A DNA stretch of 43,205 nt from CAJXZP01 sp041563475 (GTDB lineage Bacteria; Bacteroidota; Bacteroidia; Flavobacteriales_G; Salibacteraceae), in contig JBFFMY010000022.1 in the NCBI GenBank assembly GCA_041563475.1, forward strand, positions 1 through 43,205, given 5' to 3'. The number at the start of each line of letters is the position of its first letter. Positions within the stretch are counted from its first letter, which is position 1. The translations under genes and the position numbers were made by a program. This document shows, piece by piece, positions 14,720 to 23,746 of the stretch. The notes beneath the pieces were generated by a model. The model ran no database searches. It was not told where the DNA came from and saw only the letters and a list, made by a program, of their open reading frames with translations.

Positions 14720-15388
14720 TCAATAGAAGCTAATGATATCTTTTTTTGCCTTTCTTTTTATGTTCGGAACAGTCAGATTTTCAGGAGGTAAACCTACTGG
14801 AATGAGCAAAAAAGGAGTCTCATTTTCTGGTCGGTTGAGTATCTTTTTTAAGAAACGCATCGGACTTGGGGTGTGGGTGAGAGCAAAAAGACCTGCATTA
14901 TGCAGTGCCGTTAAGAAAAATCCTACAGAAATGCCAACTGACTCATTTACATAGTAGTTAGTTAGTTTTTCATTCTCTTCACCCAGTTCGTACGAGTGCT
15001 TCATTACGATCACTAAATAGGGCGCAATTTCCAAAAATGGTTTGATGTGATCTGTTCCAAAAGGTTTCAAATCTTCCAACCAGGCTTCGTTCATTCTTCG
15101 GGTATAGTTTTCGTATTCTTCTTTTTCTGCAGCTTCCCTAATTTTCTTTTTTATTTCGGGATCAGAAACAACACAGTAGGTCCATGGTTGTTTGTGCGCT
15201 CCAGAAGGTGCCGTAGAAGCCGTTAGAATTGCGTTTTCTAAAATCTCGATGGGAAATGATTCACTCGTAAATGCACGAATTGATCGCCTTTTATCCATTT
15301 TTTCAAACCATTCTTGACTTCTCTCAATCATTTCAGAATGGTTATATTTTATAGGCCTGTAAGGGATAAAATCAGATGCATCATCCAT
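14720..15388 (-). CDS. Iodotyrosine deiodinase-like nitroreductase
   Basis: A 222-aa FMN-dependent nitroreductase-fold enzyme. FMN-binding RRSIR is at residues 34-38 and PSGAHKQPW at 61-69. The sequence lines up with iodotyrosine deiodinase rather than generic nitroreductases: the active-site lid residues that hold the iodotyrosine zwitterion in the human enzyme (Glu157, Tyr161, Lys182) correspond to Glu91, Tyr95 and Lys116 with identical spacing, and TRRMNEAWLEDLK and APYL are shared. Bacterial homologues with dehalogenase activity are known, including one from a Bacteroidota species. The likely activity is reductive dehalogenation of halotyrosines; the physiological purpose is unknown. It is 11 nt after the DUF4296 gene. 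Confidence 0.82.
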   Translation of the reverse strand: MDDASDFIPYRPIKYNHSEMIERSQEWFEKMDKRRSIRAFTSESFPIEILENAILTASTAPSGAHKQPWTYCVVSDPEIKKKIREAAEKEEYENYTRRMNEAWLEDLKPFGTDHIKPFLEIAPYLVIVMKHSYELGEENEKLTNYYVNESVGISVGFFLTALHNAGLFALTHTPSPMRFLKKILNRPENETPFLLIPVGLPPENLTVPNIKRKAKKDIISFY

Positions 15389-15398
15389 ATAGCTAGTT

Positions 15399-15794
15399 TT
15401 ATTTCAAGGGCATTGGAGGTTGAACTTCATTCTTAATTCCCATGGCGGCTTGCTCTTTTGTGAGTACTACAATAACGCTGTCAAATAGTTCCTGCATAGT
15501 TTCTGGAGAGCTCTGGTAATAGGAATAGGAATCTTTAAATTGCATTAGTGTAACATTATTTGCCTCAAATATCACATTATAATTATGCGAAACCATTTCG
15601 GTGTTATTGATGTTATTGATGGTTAACCTTCTTTGAAAACGCGCTTCCACCTTGCAAATATCACTTAATACATGTACCATTTGTTCCTTTGGAATAAGAT
15701 CTTGGGGGGGCTCAATTTTATTTGAGTCATCACAACTGGATACGGAAAATGCAATACTTAATAACCATACGCTAACCCAGATAAATTTTTTCAT
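15399..15794 (-). CDS. DUF4296 lipoprotein
   Basis: A 131-aa predicted lipoprotein. The signal peptide is MKKFIWVSVWLLSIAFSVSSC with the lipobox SVSSC. The conserved DUF4296 core follows (LIPKEQMVHVLSDICKVEA) and then a helical region up to about 120. The ATG at 15794 is preferred to the TTG two codons upstream because it gives the standard signal. It is 9 nt beyond pyrC and upstream of the deiodinase-like gene. The function is unknown; the family is confined to Bacteroidota. Confidence 0.85.
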   Translation of the reverse strand: MKKFIWVSVWLLSIAFSVSSCDDSNKIEPPQDLIPKEQMVHVLSDICKVEARFQRRLTINNINNTEMVSHNYNVIFEANNVTLMQFKDSYSYYQSSPETMQELFDSVIVVLTKEQAAMGIKNEVQPPMPLK

Positions 15795-15803
15795 AATCAA
15801 AAA

Positions 15804-17138
15804 TTATCTATGGAAAGAAAGGCGTTGTCCTTGTTTTGAATTGTCAATTTTTCCGTTATCATAGGCTAAATGCCCGTTCACAAAAGTTTTCTCCACTTGG
15901 GTTCTAAATGTATAGCCTTCAAAAGGCGACCAACCACACTTGTACAAAATGTTGGATTTATTCACTGTCCATGGACTATCTGGATTCACTAACACTAAAT
16001 CTGCGAAATATCCGGGTCTAATAAACCCTCTTTTCTCTACGCTAAATAGTTTGGCTGGGTTATGACATGCTTTTTCCACTATTTTGGTAATGGAAAGAAC
16101 ACCATCTAAATGAAACTCCATTAAAGCGGTTAACGAATGCTGAACTAAGGGCCCACCTGATGGTGTTTTGGTATACACCCCTGTTTTTTCCTCTAAGGTG
16201 TGCGGGGCGTGATCCGTAGCTATAATGTCTAATACATCATTGTTTAACGCTTCTATCAACGCTAAGCGGTCTTCCTCTTCCTTTACTGCGGGATTCCATT
16301 TAATAAAAGCCCCTTTTGTTTTGTAATCTTCACGATTAAACCATAAGTGGTGAACGCAGGCTTCTGCGGTTATCTTTTTGTCGAGCATTTTGCCCTGTTT
16401 AATAAGCTCTAGTTCTTTTTTGGAAGAGAGATGCATAATATGCAGCTGGGAGCCATTTTTCTTTGCCAGAGCCACTGCTTTACTAGACGATTTATAACAC
16501 GCTTCAGTGCTTCGAATATCGGGATGATGAATGTATGGAATATCATCTCCATAAATTGCCACGTATTTAGCTTGGTTCTCTTTTATAATAGCATCATCTT
16601 CACAATGGGTAGCAATTAACACTGGAGAATCATGAAATACACTATCGAGTGAGTTATCATTATCAACCACCATGTCGCCCGTAGAAGAGCCCATAAATAT
16701 CTTTATTCCGCAAATTCTTGACGGATCAATTTTGCGTATTTCATCAATATTAGAATTGGTTACTCCGAGGTAAAAAGAGTAATTTCCTAAGGAGGTATTT
16801 GAGGCAATTTCGTATTTTTTCTCTAATTCTTGAATGGTCACAGCTTGCGGAATTGTATTAGGCATTTCCATATAGCTTGTTATTCCACCTGCAACTGCAG
16901 CTGTTGATTCGGATTTAATGTCGCCCTTATGGGTAAGTCCTGGCTCTCTAAAATGGACTTGATCATCAATTAAACCTGGAATTAGAAATTTTCCTTTTGC
17001 ATCTACAATGTGATTTGCCTCAGGTAAATTATCTGAATCTGTGCCCAGTTCAGAAATCAATTCTCCTTCAATCAATACAAATCCAGTGAAAATTTCTCCT
17101 TCATTTACTATTTGGGCATTTTTAATTAGCGTTCGCAT
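15804..17138 (-). CDS. pyrC: Dihydroorotase
   Basis: A 444-aa amidohydrolase that closes carbamoyl-aspartate to dihydroorotate in pyrimidine synthesis. Metal and catalytic motifs: DDQVHFREPG (His62, Arg64), ATHCED (His178), HIMHLSS (His236) and IATDHAPH (Asp309). The first His of the usual HxH metal pair reads Gln60 here. I believe this is common in the Bacteroidota branch, but it should be checked. The gene has its own upstream region of about 275 bp, in which the two hairpins belong to nrdA termination. Confidence 0.9.
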   Translation of the reverse strand: MRTLIKNAQIVNEGEIFTGFVLIEGELISELGTDSDNLPEANHIVDAKGKFLIPGLIDDQVHFREPGLTHKGDIKSESTAAVAGGITSYMEMPNTIPQAVTIQELEKKYEIASNTSLGNYSFYLGVTNSNIDEIRKIDPSRICGIKIFMGSSTGDMVVDNDNSLDSVFHDSPVLIATHCEDDAIIKENQAKYVAIYGDDIPYIHHPDIRSTEACYKSSSKAVALAKKNGSQLHIMHLSSKKELELIKQGKMLDKKITAEACVHHLWFNREDYKTKGAFIKWNPAVKEEEDRLALIEALNNDVLDIIATDHAPHTLEEKTGVYTKTPSGGPLVQHSLTALMEFHLDGVLSITKIVEKACHNPAKLFSVEKRGFIRPGYFADLVLVNPDSPWTVNKSNILYKCGWSPFEGYTFRTQVEKTFVNGHLAYDNGKIDNSKQGQRLSFHR

Positions 17139-17232
17139 AAAATTTTCTTTGAGTCACAAATGTAAGGAAAGCCAACTTTCTTTTCTACTTAGAGTCGTGT
17201 TTTCACCGAAATGAAATGTCGCAAAAAACAAA

Positions 17233-17264
17233 AGCCTCTGCAATCACGAATGATTACAGAGGCT
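17233..17264 (-). terminator. Second hairpin downstream of nrdA
   Basis: AGCCTCTG (17233-17240) with AATCA pairs with TGATT and CAGAGGCT (17257-17264). On the minus strand it is followed by TTTTGTTTTTTG. It is a back-up terminator before pyrC. Confidence 0.75.
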
Positions 17265-17366
17265 AATAGTATGACGATTCCTAAACCGGTGTGAAATTAA
17301 GAAATTAAGTCATATGTTTTGAGTATTTGGGCAATTATTATTTGAAAAATTGTTTTTTTAACAAAA

Positions 17367-17393
17367 AAGCCACCCGAAATAATCGAGTGGCTT
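17367..17393 (-). terminator. nrdA terminator
   Basis: AAGCCAC (17367-17373) pairs with GTGGCTT (17387-17393), with inner CGA/TCG pairing. On the minus strand it runs into TTTTTTGTTAAAAAAAC. It begins about 20 bp past the nrdA stop. Confidence 0.8.
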
Positions 17394-17414
17394 GTAACAT
17401 AATTAAATCAAAAT

Positions 17415-19730
17415 CTAGTTTGAAATAGGATTTGCTTGAACCTCTTCCGTTTTTGGTTCTTCTTTTGCCTCTTTTTCAACGGTAAATTTAATGGCATCAG
17501 AAGCCGCTTTGGTACGTAAATAATACATCCCCGTTTTCAATCCCTTTTTCCATCCATAAAAGTGCATTGAAGTAAGTTTAGAGAACGTAGCGTTTTCCAT
17601 GAAAATATTCATTGACTGCGATTGACACACAAAAGCTCCACGGTCTGCAGCCATATCTAAAACAGATTTTTGGCTAATTTCCCATGCGGTTTTATAAATA
17701 TCTTTAATGTTCTGCGGAATATCATCAATGTGTTGTATGGATCCGTTGGCACCAATTAATCGGTTTTTCATTCCATCATCCCATAAATCTAACTTCACCA
17801 AATCACGTAATAAATGTTGGTTCACCACCACAAACTCTCCCGATAGAGTTCTACGCGAATAGATGTTTGAAGTATACGGTTCAAAACACTCGTTATTACC
17901 TAGGATTTGAGAGGTAGATGCTGTTGGCATTGGGGCAACAAGTAAAGAATTTCTAACTCCATGTTTTACTACTTCTTCACGTAAAACTTCCCATTCCCAA
18001 CGATCAGTAACTTTTGAGTCCTCCCAGAAATCAAATTGGAATTTACCCTCCGATAGTGGCGATCCTTTAAAGGTTTCATACGCTCCTTCTTTGATGGCTA
18101 AATCCTTTGATGAGGTCATTGCCGCGTAATAGATGGTTTCGAAAATCTCTCTATTTAGCGCACGCGCCTCTTCAGAATCAAATGGCAAACGCAATAAAAT
18201 AAAGGCATCAGCTAATCCTTGAATTCCTAGTCCAATTGGGCGATGACGCATGTTTGATGTTCTTGCTTCTGGTACTGGATAGAAGTTGTTATCGATAACA
18301 CGGTTCAAATTGAACGTGATTTGATAGGTAACCTCAAATAGTTTTTGATGGTCAAATTTGCCATCAATTACAAATTTTGGAAGGGCAATGGATGCTAGGT
18401 TACACATAGCTACTTCATCCTTTGAGCTATACTCGATAATTTCGGTACATAAGTTAGATGAGCGTATAGTGCCTAGATTTTGCTGATTAGATTTACCATT
18501 CGCAGCATCCTTGTAAAGCATGTAAGGGGTGCCCGTTTCAATTTGACTTTCCAGTATTTTGAACCAAAGCTCTTGTGCTTTTAACGTTCTTCTGCCTTTT
18601 CCCTCGGCTTCATATTTAATGTAAAGTTCTTCGAATTTAGCTCCCCAATTATCATATAAACCTGGACATTCTGTTGGATCCATTAAAGTCCAATCACCAT
18701 TTTCTTGAACTCTTTTCATGAACAAATCTGGTACCCAAAGAGCATAGAATAAATCACGGGCACGTTGTTCTTCTTTACCGTGGTTCTTTTTTAAATCAAG
18801 GAAATCAAAAATGTCAGCATGCCAAGGTTCTAAATAAATAGCAAATGAGCCTTTTCTTTTTCCGCCACCTTGATCTACGTAACGTGCGGTATCATTAAAT
18901 ACCCGTAACATCGGAACGATGCCATTTGACACCCCGTTTGTTCCTCTGATATAAGCTCCTTGAGCGCGTACGTTATGAATAGACAATCCAATACCACCGG
19001 CAGATTGAGAAATTTGTGCGGTTTGTTTTAGCGTATCGTAAATTCCATTTATACTGTCGTCTTGCATAGCGAGTAAGAAGCAAGAAGACATTTGAGGTTT
19101 TGGAGTACCTGCATTAAAAAGGGTAGGAGTGGCATGTGTAAACCAACGATCCGACATTAATTCGTACGTTTTAATAGCAGAATCAATATCCTTTTTATGA
19201 ATCCCTATAGAAACACGCATCAACATATGTTGTGGACGCTCTACAATTTTATTGTTCAGTTTAAGCAAATAGGCTCTTTCTAATGTTTTAAATCCGAAAA
19301 AATCATATCCAAAATCCCGGTCGTATATGATACTTGAATCTAAAATTTCTTTGTTTGCTTGAATGATATCATATACATCATCGGCTAAAAGGGGTGCTTT
19401 TTTTCCCGTTTTTGGGTCGATGTAATGGTATAAATCGTCCATGGTATCTGAAAACGACTTTTTTGTGTTTTTATGCAAATTCGATACGGCAATGCGTGCT
19501 GCCAAAATTGCGTAATCAGGGTGTTTGGTAACGAAAGACGCACATACTTCAGAGGCAAGATTATCTAATTCGGTGGTACTTACACCATCATAAAGACCCT
19601 CAATTACCTTCATTGTAATTTTTGTAGAATCAACGCTTTCGTCTAAAGAATAACATAATTTGTGAATTCTTGCTTGAATTTTATCAAACTTTACCGTTTC
19701 TTTTCTGCCATCTCTTTTTAATACAAACAT
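17415..19730 (-). CDS. nrdA: Ribonucleotide reductase class I, alpha subunit
   Basis: A 771-aa catalytic subunit that reduces ribonucleoside diphosphates. The ATP cone covers about 1-90 (MFVLKRDGRKETVKFDKIQARI). Active-site motifs include MSSCFLLA, SAGGIGLS, SSNLCTEI (Asn, Cys, Glu of the radical site), AMCNLASIAL and PMPTASTSQI, with the paired radical-transfer tyrosines in MYYLRTKAASD. The C-terminus ends in EAKEEPKTEEVQANPISN and has no cysteine pair, whereas related enzymes (for example the eukaryotic-like class Ia type) finish with a Cys-rich tail that re-reduces the active site. No continuation with cysteines is seen in the other frames. It lies 58 nt after nrdB. Confidence 0.95.
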   Translation of the reverse strand: MFVLKRDGRKETVKFDKIQARIHKLCYSLDESVDSTKITMKVIEGLYDGVSTTELDNLASEVCASFVTKHPDYAILAARIAVSNLHKNTKKSFSDTMDDLYHYIDPKTGKKAPLLADDVYDIIQANKEILDSSIIYDRDFGYDFFGFKTLERAYLLKLNNKIVERPQHMLMRVSIGIHKKDIDSAIKTYELMSDRWFTHATPTLFNAGTPKPQMSSCFLLAMQDDSINGIYDTLKQTAQISQSAGGIGLSIHNVRAQGAYIRGTNGVSNGIVPMLRVFNDTARYVDQGGGKRKGSFAIYLEPWHADIFDFLDLKKNHGKEEQRARDLFYALWVPDLFMKRVQENGDWTLMDPTECPGLYDNWGAKFEELYIKYEAEGKGRRTLKAQELWFKILESQIETGTPYMLYKDAANGKSNQQNLGTIRSSNLCTEIIEYSSKDEVAMCNLASIALPKFVIDGKFDHQKLFEVTYQITFNLNRVIDNNFYPVPEARTSNMRHRPIGLGIQGLADAFILLRLPFDSEEARALNREIFETIYYAAMTSSKDLAIKEGAYETFKGSPLSEGKFQFDFWEDSKVTDRWEWEVLREEVVKHGVRNSLLVAPMPTASTSQILGNNECFEPYTSNIYSRRTLSGEFVVVNQHLLRDLVKLDLWDDGMKNRLIGANGSIQHIDDIPQNIKDIYKTAWEISQKSVLDMAADRGAFVCQSQSMNIFMENATFSKLTSMHFYGWKKGLKTGMYYLRTKAASDAIKFTVEKEAKEEPKTEEVQANPISN

Positions 19731-19788
19731 GTGCTTGGGGATTTATTTTGTTTCGTGTAATTTTCTATTGTGTAGCGGTCTTTAGATA

Positions 19789-20802
19789 TTAAAAATCTTC
19801 GTCTAAACTAAATTTATTTGCCTCTTCGGAGTTATTTAAAACGCCTGCTTTTTGATATTCTGCCACTCTTTTTTCAAAGAAATTTGTTTTTCCTTGTAAG
19901 GAAATCAACTCCATAAAATCAAATGGGTTAGTGGCATTATAAATTTTATCGTTACCCAGTTCCATTAGTAATCTATCCGCCACAAACTCAATGTACTGTT
20001 TCATTAAATCGGAATTCATTCCAATAAGTTTCACTGGTAGTGATTCAGAGACAAATTCTTTCTCAATTTCAACTGCGTTTGTAATGATTTCTGCTACCTT
20101 TTCTTTAGGTAATTGATTCTTTAAATGTTTGGTATACAACAAACAAGCGAAATCAGCATGCAAACCCTCATCTCTAGAAATAAGTTCGTTAGAGAAGGTG
20201 AGGCCAGGCATTAAACCACGTTTTTTTAACCAAAACAATGCACAGAAAGAACCGGAAAAAAAGATGCCTTCTACTGCAGCAAATGCCACCAAACGTTCGG
20301 CAAATGAACCTTCTTCGATCCAACGTAGAGCCCAATCCGCTTTTGTTTTTACCGGAGGAAAAGTTTCAATCGCATTGAATAAGTAGTCCTTTTCTTTTGA
20401 ATCACGGATATAGGTGTCAATCAAAAGGGAATACGTTTCAGAATGAATATTTTCAATAGCAATTTGGAATCCGTAAAAGAATTTAGCTTCGGTATATTGA
20501 ACTTCCGATAAAAAATTCTCTGCTAAATTTTCATTTACAATACCATCACTTGCCGCAAAAAAAGCTAGAACATGTTTGATGAAAAAACGTTCATCGTCAT
20601 TTAATTTGCTATTCCAATCAACTAAATCTTGTTGCAAGTCAATTTCTTCGGCAGTCCAAAAACTAGCTTCTGATTTTTTGTAGAATTGCCAAATATCATC
20701 ATGCTGAATTGGGAACAAGACAAACCGGTCTTTGTTCGCTTGTAAGATAGGCTCCTCAGTCATTTCAGCCAGTTTTACCTTTGCAATATCTGTGTTTTCC
20801 AT
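19789..20802 (-). CDS. nrdB: Ribonucleotide reductase class I, beta subunit
   Basis: A 337-aa radical-generating subunit. Diiron ligands are visible as Asp55, Glu117, His120 (ENIHSETY), Glu178 (AAVEGIFF), Glu212 and His215 (SRDEGLH). The radical tyrosine is Tyr124, so it is a tyrosyl-radical enzyme. The C-terminal peptide FSLDEDF is the docking tail for the alpha subunit. It is the first gene of the nrdB-nrdA unit; TATTGGTGT occurs twice in its upstream region (20833-20841, 20873-20881). Confidence 0.96.
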   Translation of the reverse strand: MENTDIAKVKLAEMTEEPILQANKDRFVLFPIQHDDIWQFYKKSEASFWTAEEIDLQQDLVDWNSKLNDDERFFIKHVLAFFAASDGIVNENLAENFLSEVQYTEAKFFYGFQIAIENIHSETYSLLIDTYIRDSKEKDYLFNAIETFPPVKTKADWALRWIEEGSFAERLVAFAAVEGIFFSGSFCALFWLKKRGLMPGLTFSNELISRDEGLHADFACLLYTKHLKNQLPKEKVAEIITNAVEIEKEFVSESLPVKLIGMNSDLMKQYIEFVADRLLMELGNDKIYNATNPFDFMELISLQGKTNFFEKRVAEYQKAGVLNNSEEANKFSLDEDF

Positions 20803-21030
20803 AGAAATAAATATTTGGGAAACACCCAGTGATATTGGTGTAACCTACTTAAAATCATTAAATTGTAAACTCTATTGGTGTTTCCGTTTCGAATAGAGCG
20901 GAAAATATAGTCCACAAAAATTGCGAAAAAAGGATGAAATATCAATCGAAACTAATTCACAAATCAGGCAAGTTGTCAACACTGGAAATGTGTTTTTTGG
21001 TGGGAAATAGGTGACTAAACTGGGTAGGTT

Positions 21031-21609
21031 TTATAGCTCTTTCTCTACTAAAACGGCTACATCCGTAAGGTCTTTATACCATTCTTCACCGTATTTACGA
21101 ATAAGAGGTTCTTTTAAAAACCGGTAAACCGGAACGCTTAATTCCGCGCCTAAAGTACATGCATCCGAACAAATATCCCATTGGTCATAATTTAGGGCGT
21201 CAAAGTCTTTATACTTTTTTATTCGGATAGGGTATAAGTGACACGAAAGGGGTTTTGGCCATTCAATTTCACCATCGATGTATGCTTTTTCAATAGAACA
21301 TAAAGCTGTTCCATCTTCACTAAAAACTACGTACGCACATTCTGCTCCATTCACTAAGGGCGTTTCAAATTCGTTATCTGTTTTATCGAAAACAGAGGTG
21401 CCTTGTTGTTCAATAGCTTCTAACCCTTCAGCCCGCATGTAGGGTTTTATTTTGTCAATAACGTTTTGAAGAATTTCTTTTTCATCATTTTCTAAAGGTG
21501 CTCCAGCATCTCCAGAAATACAACACTCTCCTTTACAAGCCGACAAGTTGCACACAAACTCTTTCTTGAAAATATCTCTTGAAATTATGGACTTTCCTAC
21601 CTCAATCAT
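21031..21609 (-). CDS. DUF3109 family Cys-cluster protein
   Basis: A 192-aa protein of the DUF3109 family, related to YkgJ-type zinc/iron-sulfur cluster proteins. The N-terminal cluster CNLSACKGECC is at about 20-30, and further cysteines occur in GAECAYVV, TALCSIE, PLSCHLYPIR, DICSDACT. The ATG at 21609 (MIEVGKSII) is preferred to a TTG seven codons upstream because family members begin M..GK.I. The family may bind a metal cluster, but its function is unknown. It stands upstream of nrdB with 228 bp between them. Confidence 0.85.
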   Translation of the reverse strand: MIEVGKSIISRDIFKKEFVCNLSACKGECCISGDAGAPLENDEKEILQNVIDKIKPYMRAEGLEAIEQQGTSVFDKTDNEFETPLVNGAECAYVVFSEDGTALCSIEKAYIDGEIEWPKPLSCHLYPIRIKKYKDFDALNYDQWDICSDACTLGAELSVPVYRFLKEPLIRKYGEEWYKDLTDVAVLVEKEL

Positions 21610-21742
21610 TTTGAAACTAATTTGCGGCAAATATCCGATTTTAGATTGTGTAATCCGTCATAACCGACATATAGAAATAAGAACATATTTACACCCACCA
21701 ATTCACATTACTTACATTTGTGAATACCAATCACGATAGAAA

Positions 21743-22792
21743 ATGAATGCAGACAATATCATTTCCAAAAGGAAACCTAATTATCCGGTTTTAGATCCGC
21801 TTCGTGGGTATTTAAAAGAATTTCATCGATTGGTTAACTTACCTATTGAATACGAGGATTTATTACGGTATGAAAACGCTTTTCCTCTATTAGATTCTGA
21901 AGGAAACGACTCGTTATGGCATTCTGTAAGTTATTCCCCCAGTGAAGGAAATGAAGTGTATGGTGGCTTATTGGAGATTTATTTAAAACTAACCTCCAAC
22001 GGGACCTTAAATTCAATGAAACACTTATCTGTAGGACGGGTGGATTATTGCCTATTCGGTAACTCTCATCCGTTTAGAATAAAAATTATCAATTTAGTAA
22101 ATGATAATCATGATTATTATTACATAAAAAAAGCAGATTCTTCGCGGGTATATGGTTTAGAATTGGAACATATTACTTCCCCTAATAAAATTAACTATTT
22201 GGTTCATAATCATACCTTAGTGGAAGAACACATAATGGGAATACCAGGGGACAATTTCATTAATCACACCATTAATGTTCAAAAGCACAATCTTGTACGT
22301 TTGTCCAAGGAGTTTGTGAAATTTAACGAACGGTCCTTTGTAAGGTTATTAGGTGATATGCGTGACTATAATTATGTGGTGGATATAACCCCTGATTTTG
22401 ATCAAATTCAATATCGAATACGCGCCATTGATTTCGACCAGCAGGCCTATGAAGGAAATATTAAAATGTATTTATTACAATTTTTCAAGGAAAATGCCAA
22501 GTTTGTTTCTTTGTCTTTAAAACACATCAGTAATGAATCTATTGATCAATACAGGCTGGAGGAACGCTCATTAATAGCGAAAAGAGTAATGCTTTCTCTC
22601 TATCAGTATAAAAAGTTGATGCGTGTAATGTCGGGAGATACTATTTCAACGCCCGAAAAAATACAAAATTTGGCGAACGGCTTAAATGAATATCACCAAA
22701 CGGATGTGTTTTCAAATTGTAAAAAAATGGGGGGGTTGGTTAATAGAAATATTTCAATTTGTGTTGGAATTCCCTTTGAGCAATTAAAATAA
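21743..22792 (+). CDS. Conserved unknown protein, possibly kinase-fold
   Basis: A 349-aa soluble protein that I do not recognise by name. Several elements suggest a remote protein-kinase/phosphotransferase fold: YYYIKKADSS (Lys129/130), VHNHTLVEEHIMGIPGDNFI like the hinge of aminoglycoside kinases, then GDMRDYN (Asp205 and Asn210 with the five-residue spacing of the HRDxxxxN loop), and IRAIDFDQQ (Asp230) in the place of DFG. No clear glycine-rich loop is seen. The downstream outer-membrane gene is convergent with 9 nt overlap, so the two are not co-transcribed. The kinase idea is inference. Confidence 0.6.
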   Translation: MNADNIISKRKPNYPVLDPLRGYLKEFHRLVNLPIEYEDLLRYENAFPLLDSEGNDSLWHSVSYSPSEGNEVYGGLLEIYLKLTSNGTLNSMKHLSVGRVDYCLFGNSHPFRIKIINLVNDNHDYYYIKKADSSRVYGLELEHITSPNKINYLVHNHTLVEEHIMGIPGDNFINHTINVQKHNLVRLSKEFVKFNERSFVRLLGDMRDYNYVVDITPDFDQIQYRIRAIDFDQQAYEGNIKMYLLQFFKENAKFVSLSLKHISNESIDQYRLEERSLIAKRVMLSLYQYKKLMRVMSGDTISTPEKIQNLANGLNEYHQTDVFSNCKKMGGLVNRNISICVGIPFEQLK

Positions 22793-23464
22793 ATATTTAA
22801 CAGTTAAGGTTACATCCGCTCCAACCACTTTCATGGGGTCTATTTTTGGGTTTAATTCACTGAAATTAGGGGAATTTCGTTGATCATAGGAACTTATGTA
22901 GGTTTCCACCCGATAGCGCAAACCTAATCCATACACAAACCTATTATGAATGTAATTTCCTCCAAACCCTCCATGGTATCCAATTGCGCTATTAAAATTC
23001 ACTTTTTCCACTCCATGTGATGTTGAAACAACAAGTTGTTGCGGCATAACGATGCCTAAACCAACGCTTAAATCAAGATGAAAAGATTCATCTACAACAA
23101 CTATATATACACTGCTTACTCCGATGGAGATTTTGTTAAAACTGTATTTAGAAATGTAATACTGAACCGCTTCATTATTATCTATTTTTTCGTTTAGAAA
23201 GGTATAGGATAAACTGGGTTCGATGTAAAGATTTCTGAATAGCATTAATCCTAAGCCAAATTCTATAGCCGTTCCAGCACCTAAATTAAGTGAAGTACTT
23301 ACTGGATATTCTTGTGAATTACCTGCAATATCAGAAGTGAATGGAACATCGGTTAAGCCAATCCCAACCCCTACACGAGAGTACCCATACATTTCCTTGT
23401 CGCCTATTTGAGAAAATAGAAGGAAAGGAAATCCAAGCAGTAAAAATAAAAAAACCTTTTTCAT
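22784..23464 (-). CDS. Outer-membrane beta-barrel protein
   Basis: A 226-aa protein with a signal peptide (MKKVFLFLLLGFPFLLFSQ) and alternating hydrophobic strands with Gly and aromatic residues. It ends in VTLTVKYLF, the aromatic C-terminus typical of outer-membrane barrels. It belongs broadly to the porin/OmpW-like families of Bacteroidota. No partner genes are suggested by the context. Its 3' end overlaps the convergent 349-aa gene. Confidence 0.75.
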   Translation of the reverse strand: MKKVFLFLLLGFPFLLFSQIGDKEMYGYSRVGVGIGLTDVPFTSDIAGNSQEYPVSTSLNLGAGTAIEFGLGLMLFRNLYIEPSLSYTFLNEKIDNNEAVQYYISKYSFNKISIGVSSVYIVVVDESFHLDLSVGLGIVMPQQLVVSTSHGVEKVNFNSAIGYHGGFGGNYIHNRFVYGLGLRYRVETYISSYDQRNSPNFSELNPKIDPMKVVGADVTLTVKYLF

Positions 23465-23746
23465 AAAGATTGGACGAAATTGTATTGCTTAAAACGTAAC
23501 AAATAGAAGACAGTTGTTCTCAAATTCAAATATGAAGTGGATAATTTTTGAATTGAATTTGGAGGTCTATATTCTAGTGCGAAACTATTTTGAAGAATAC
23601 TATAGTATTTTTAAAGTTAATATTTGGGTTATGCCTGGCATTCAGACGTGCTATTCGTGTGTTCATGGTGGTGCAGTGTTTGTTATTTTATTCTCGACTC
23701 CTTATTTCTACTGGTGAATTAGATGGCCGTATAAAGTGCAATAGTA

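Noticed and set aside
20821..20843. NrdR box upstream of nrdB (ACACCCAGTGATATTGGTGT)
   Set aside because: The arms pair imperfectly and the core does not match the NrdR consensus as I remember it. A second TATTGGTGT nearby is noted in the nrdB entry only.
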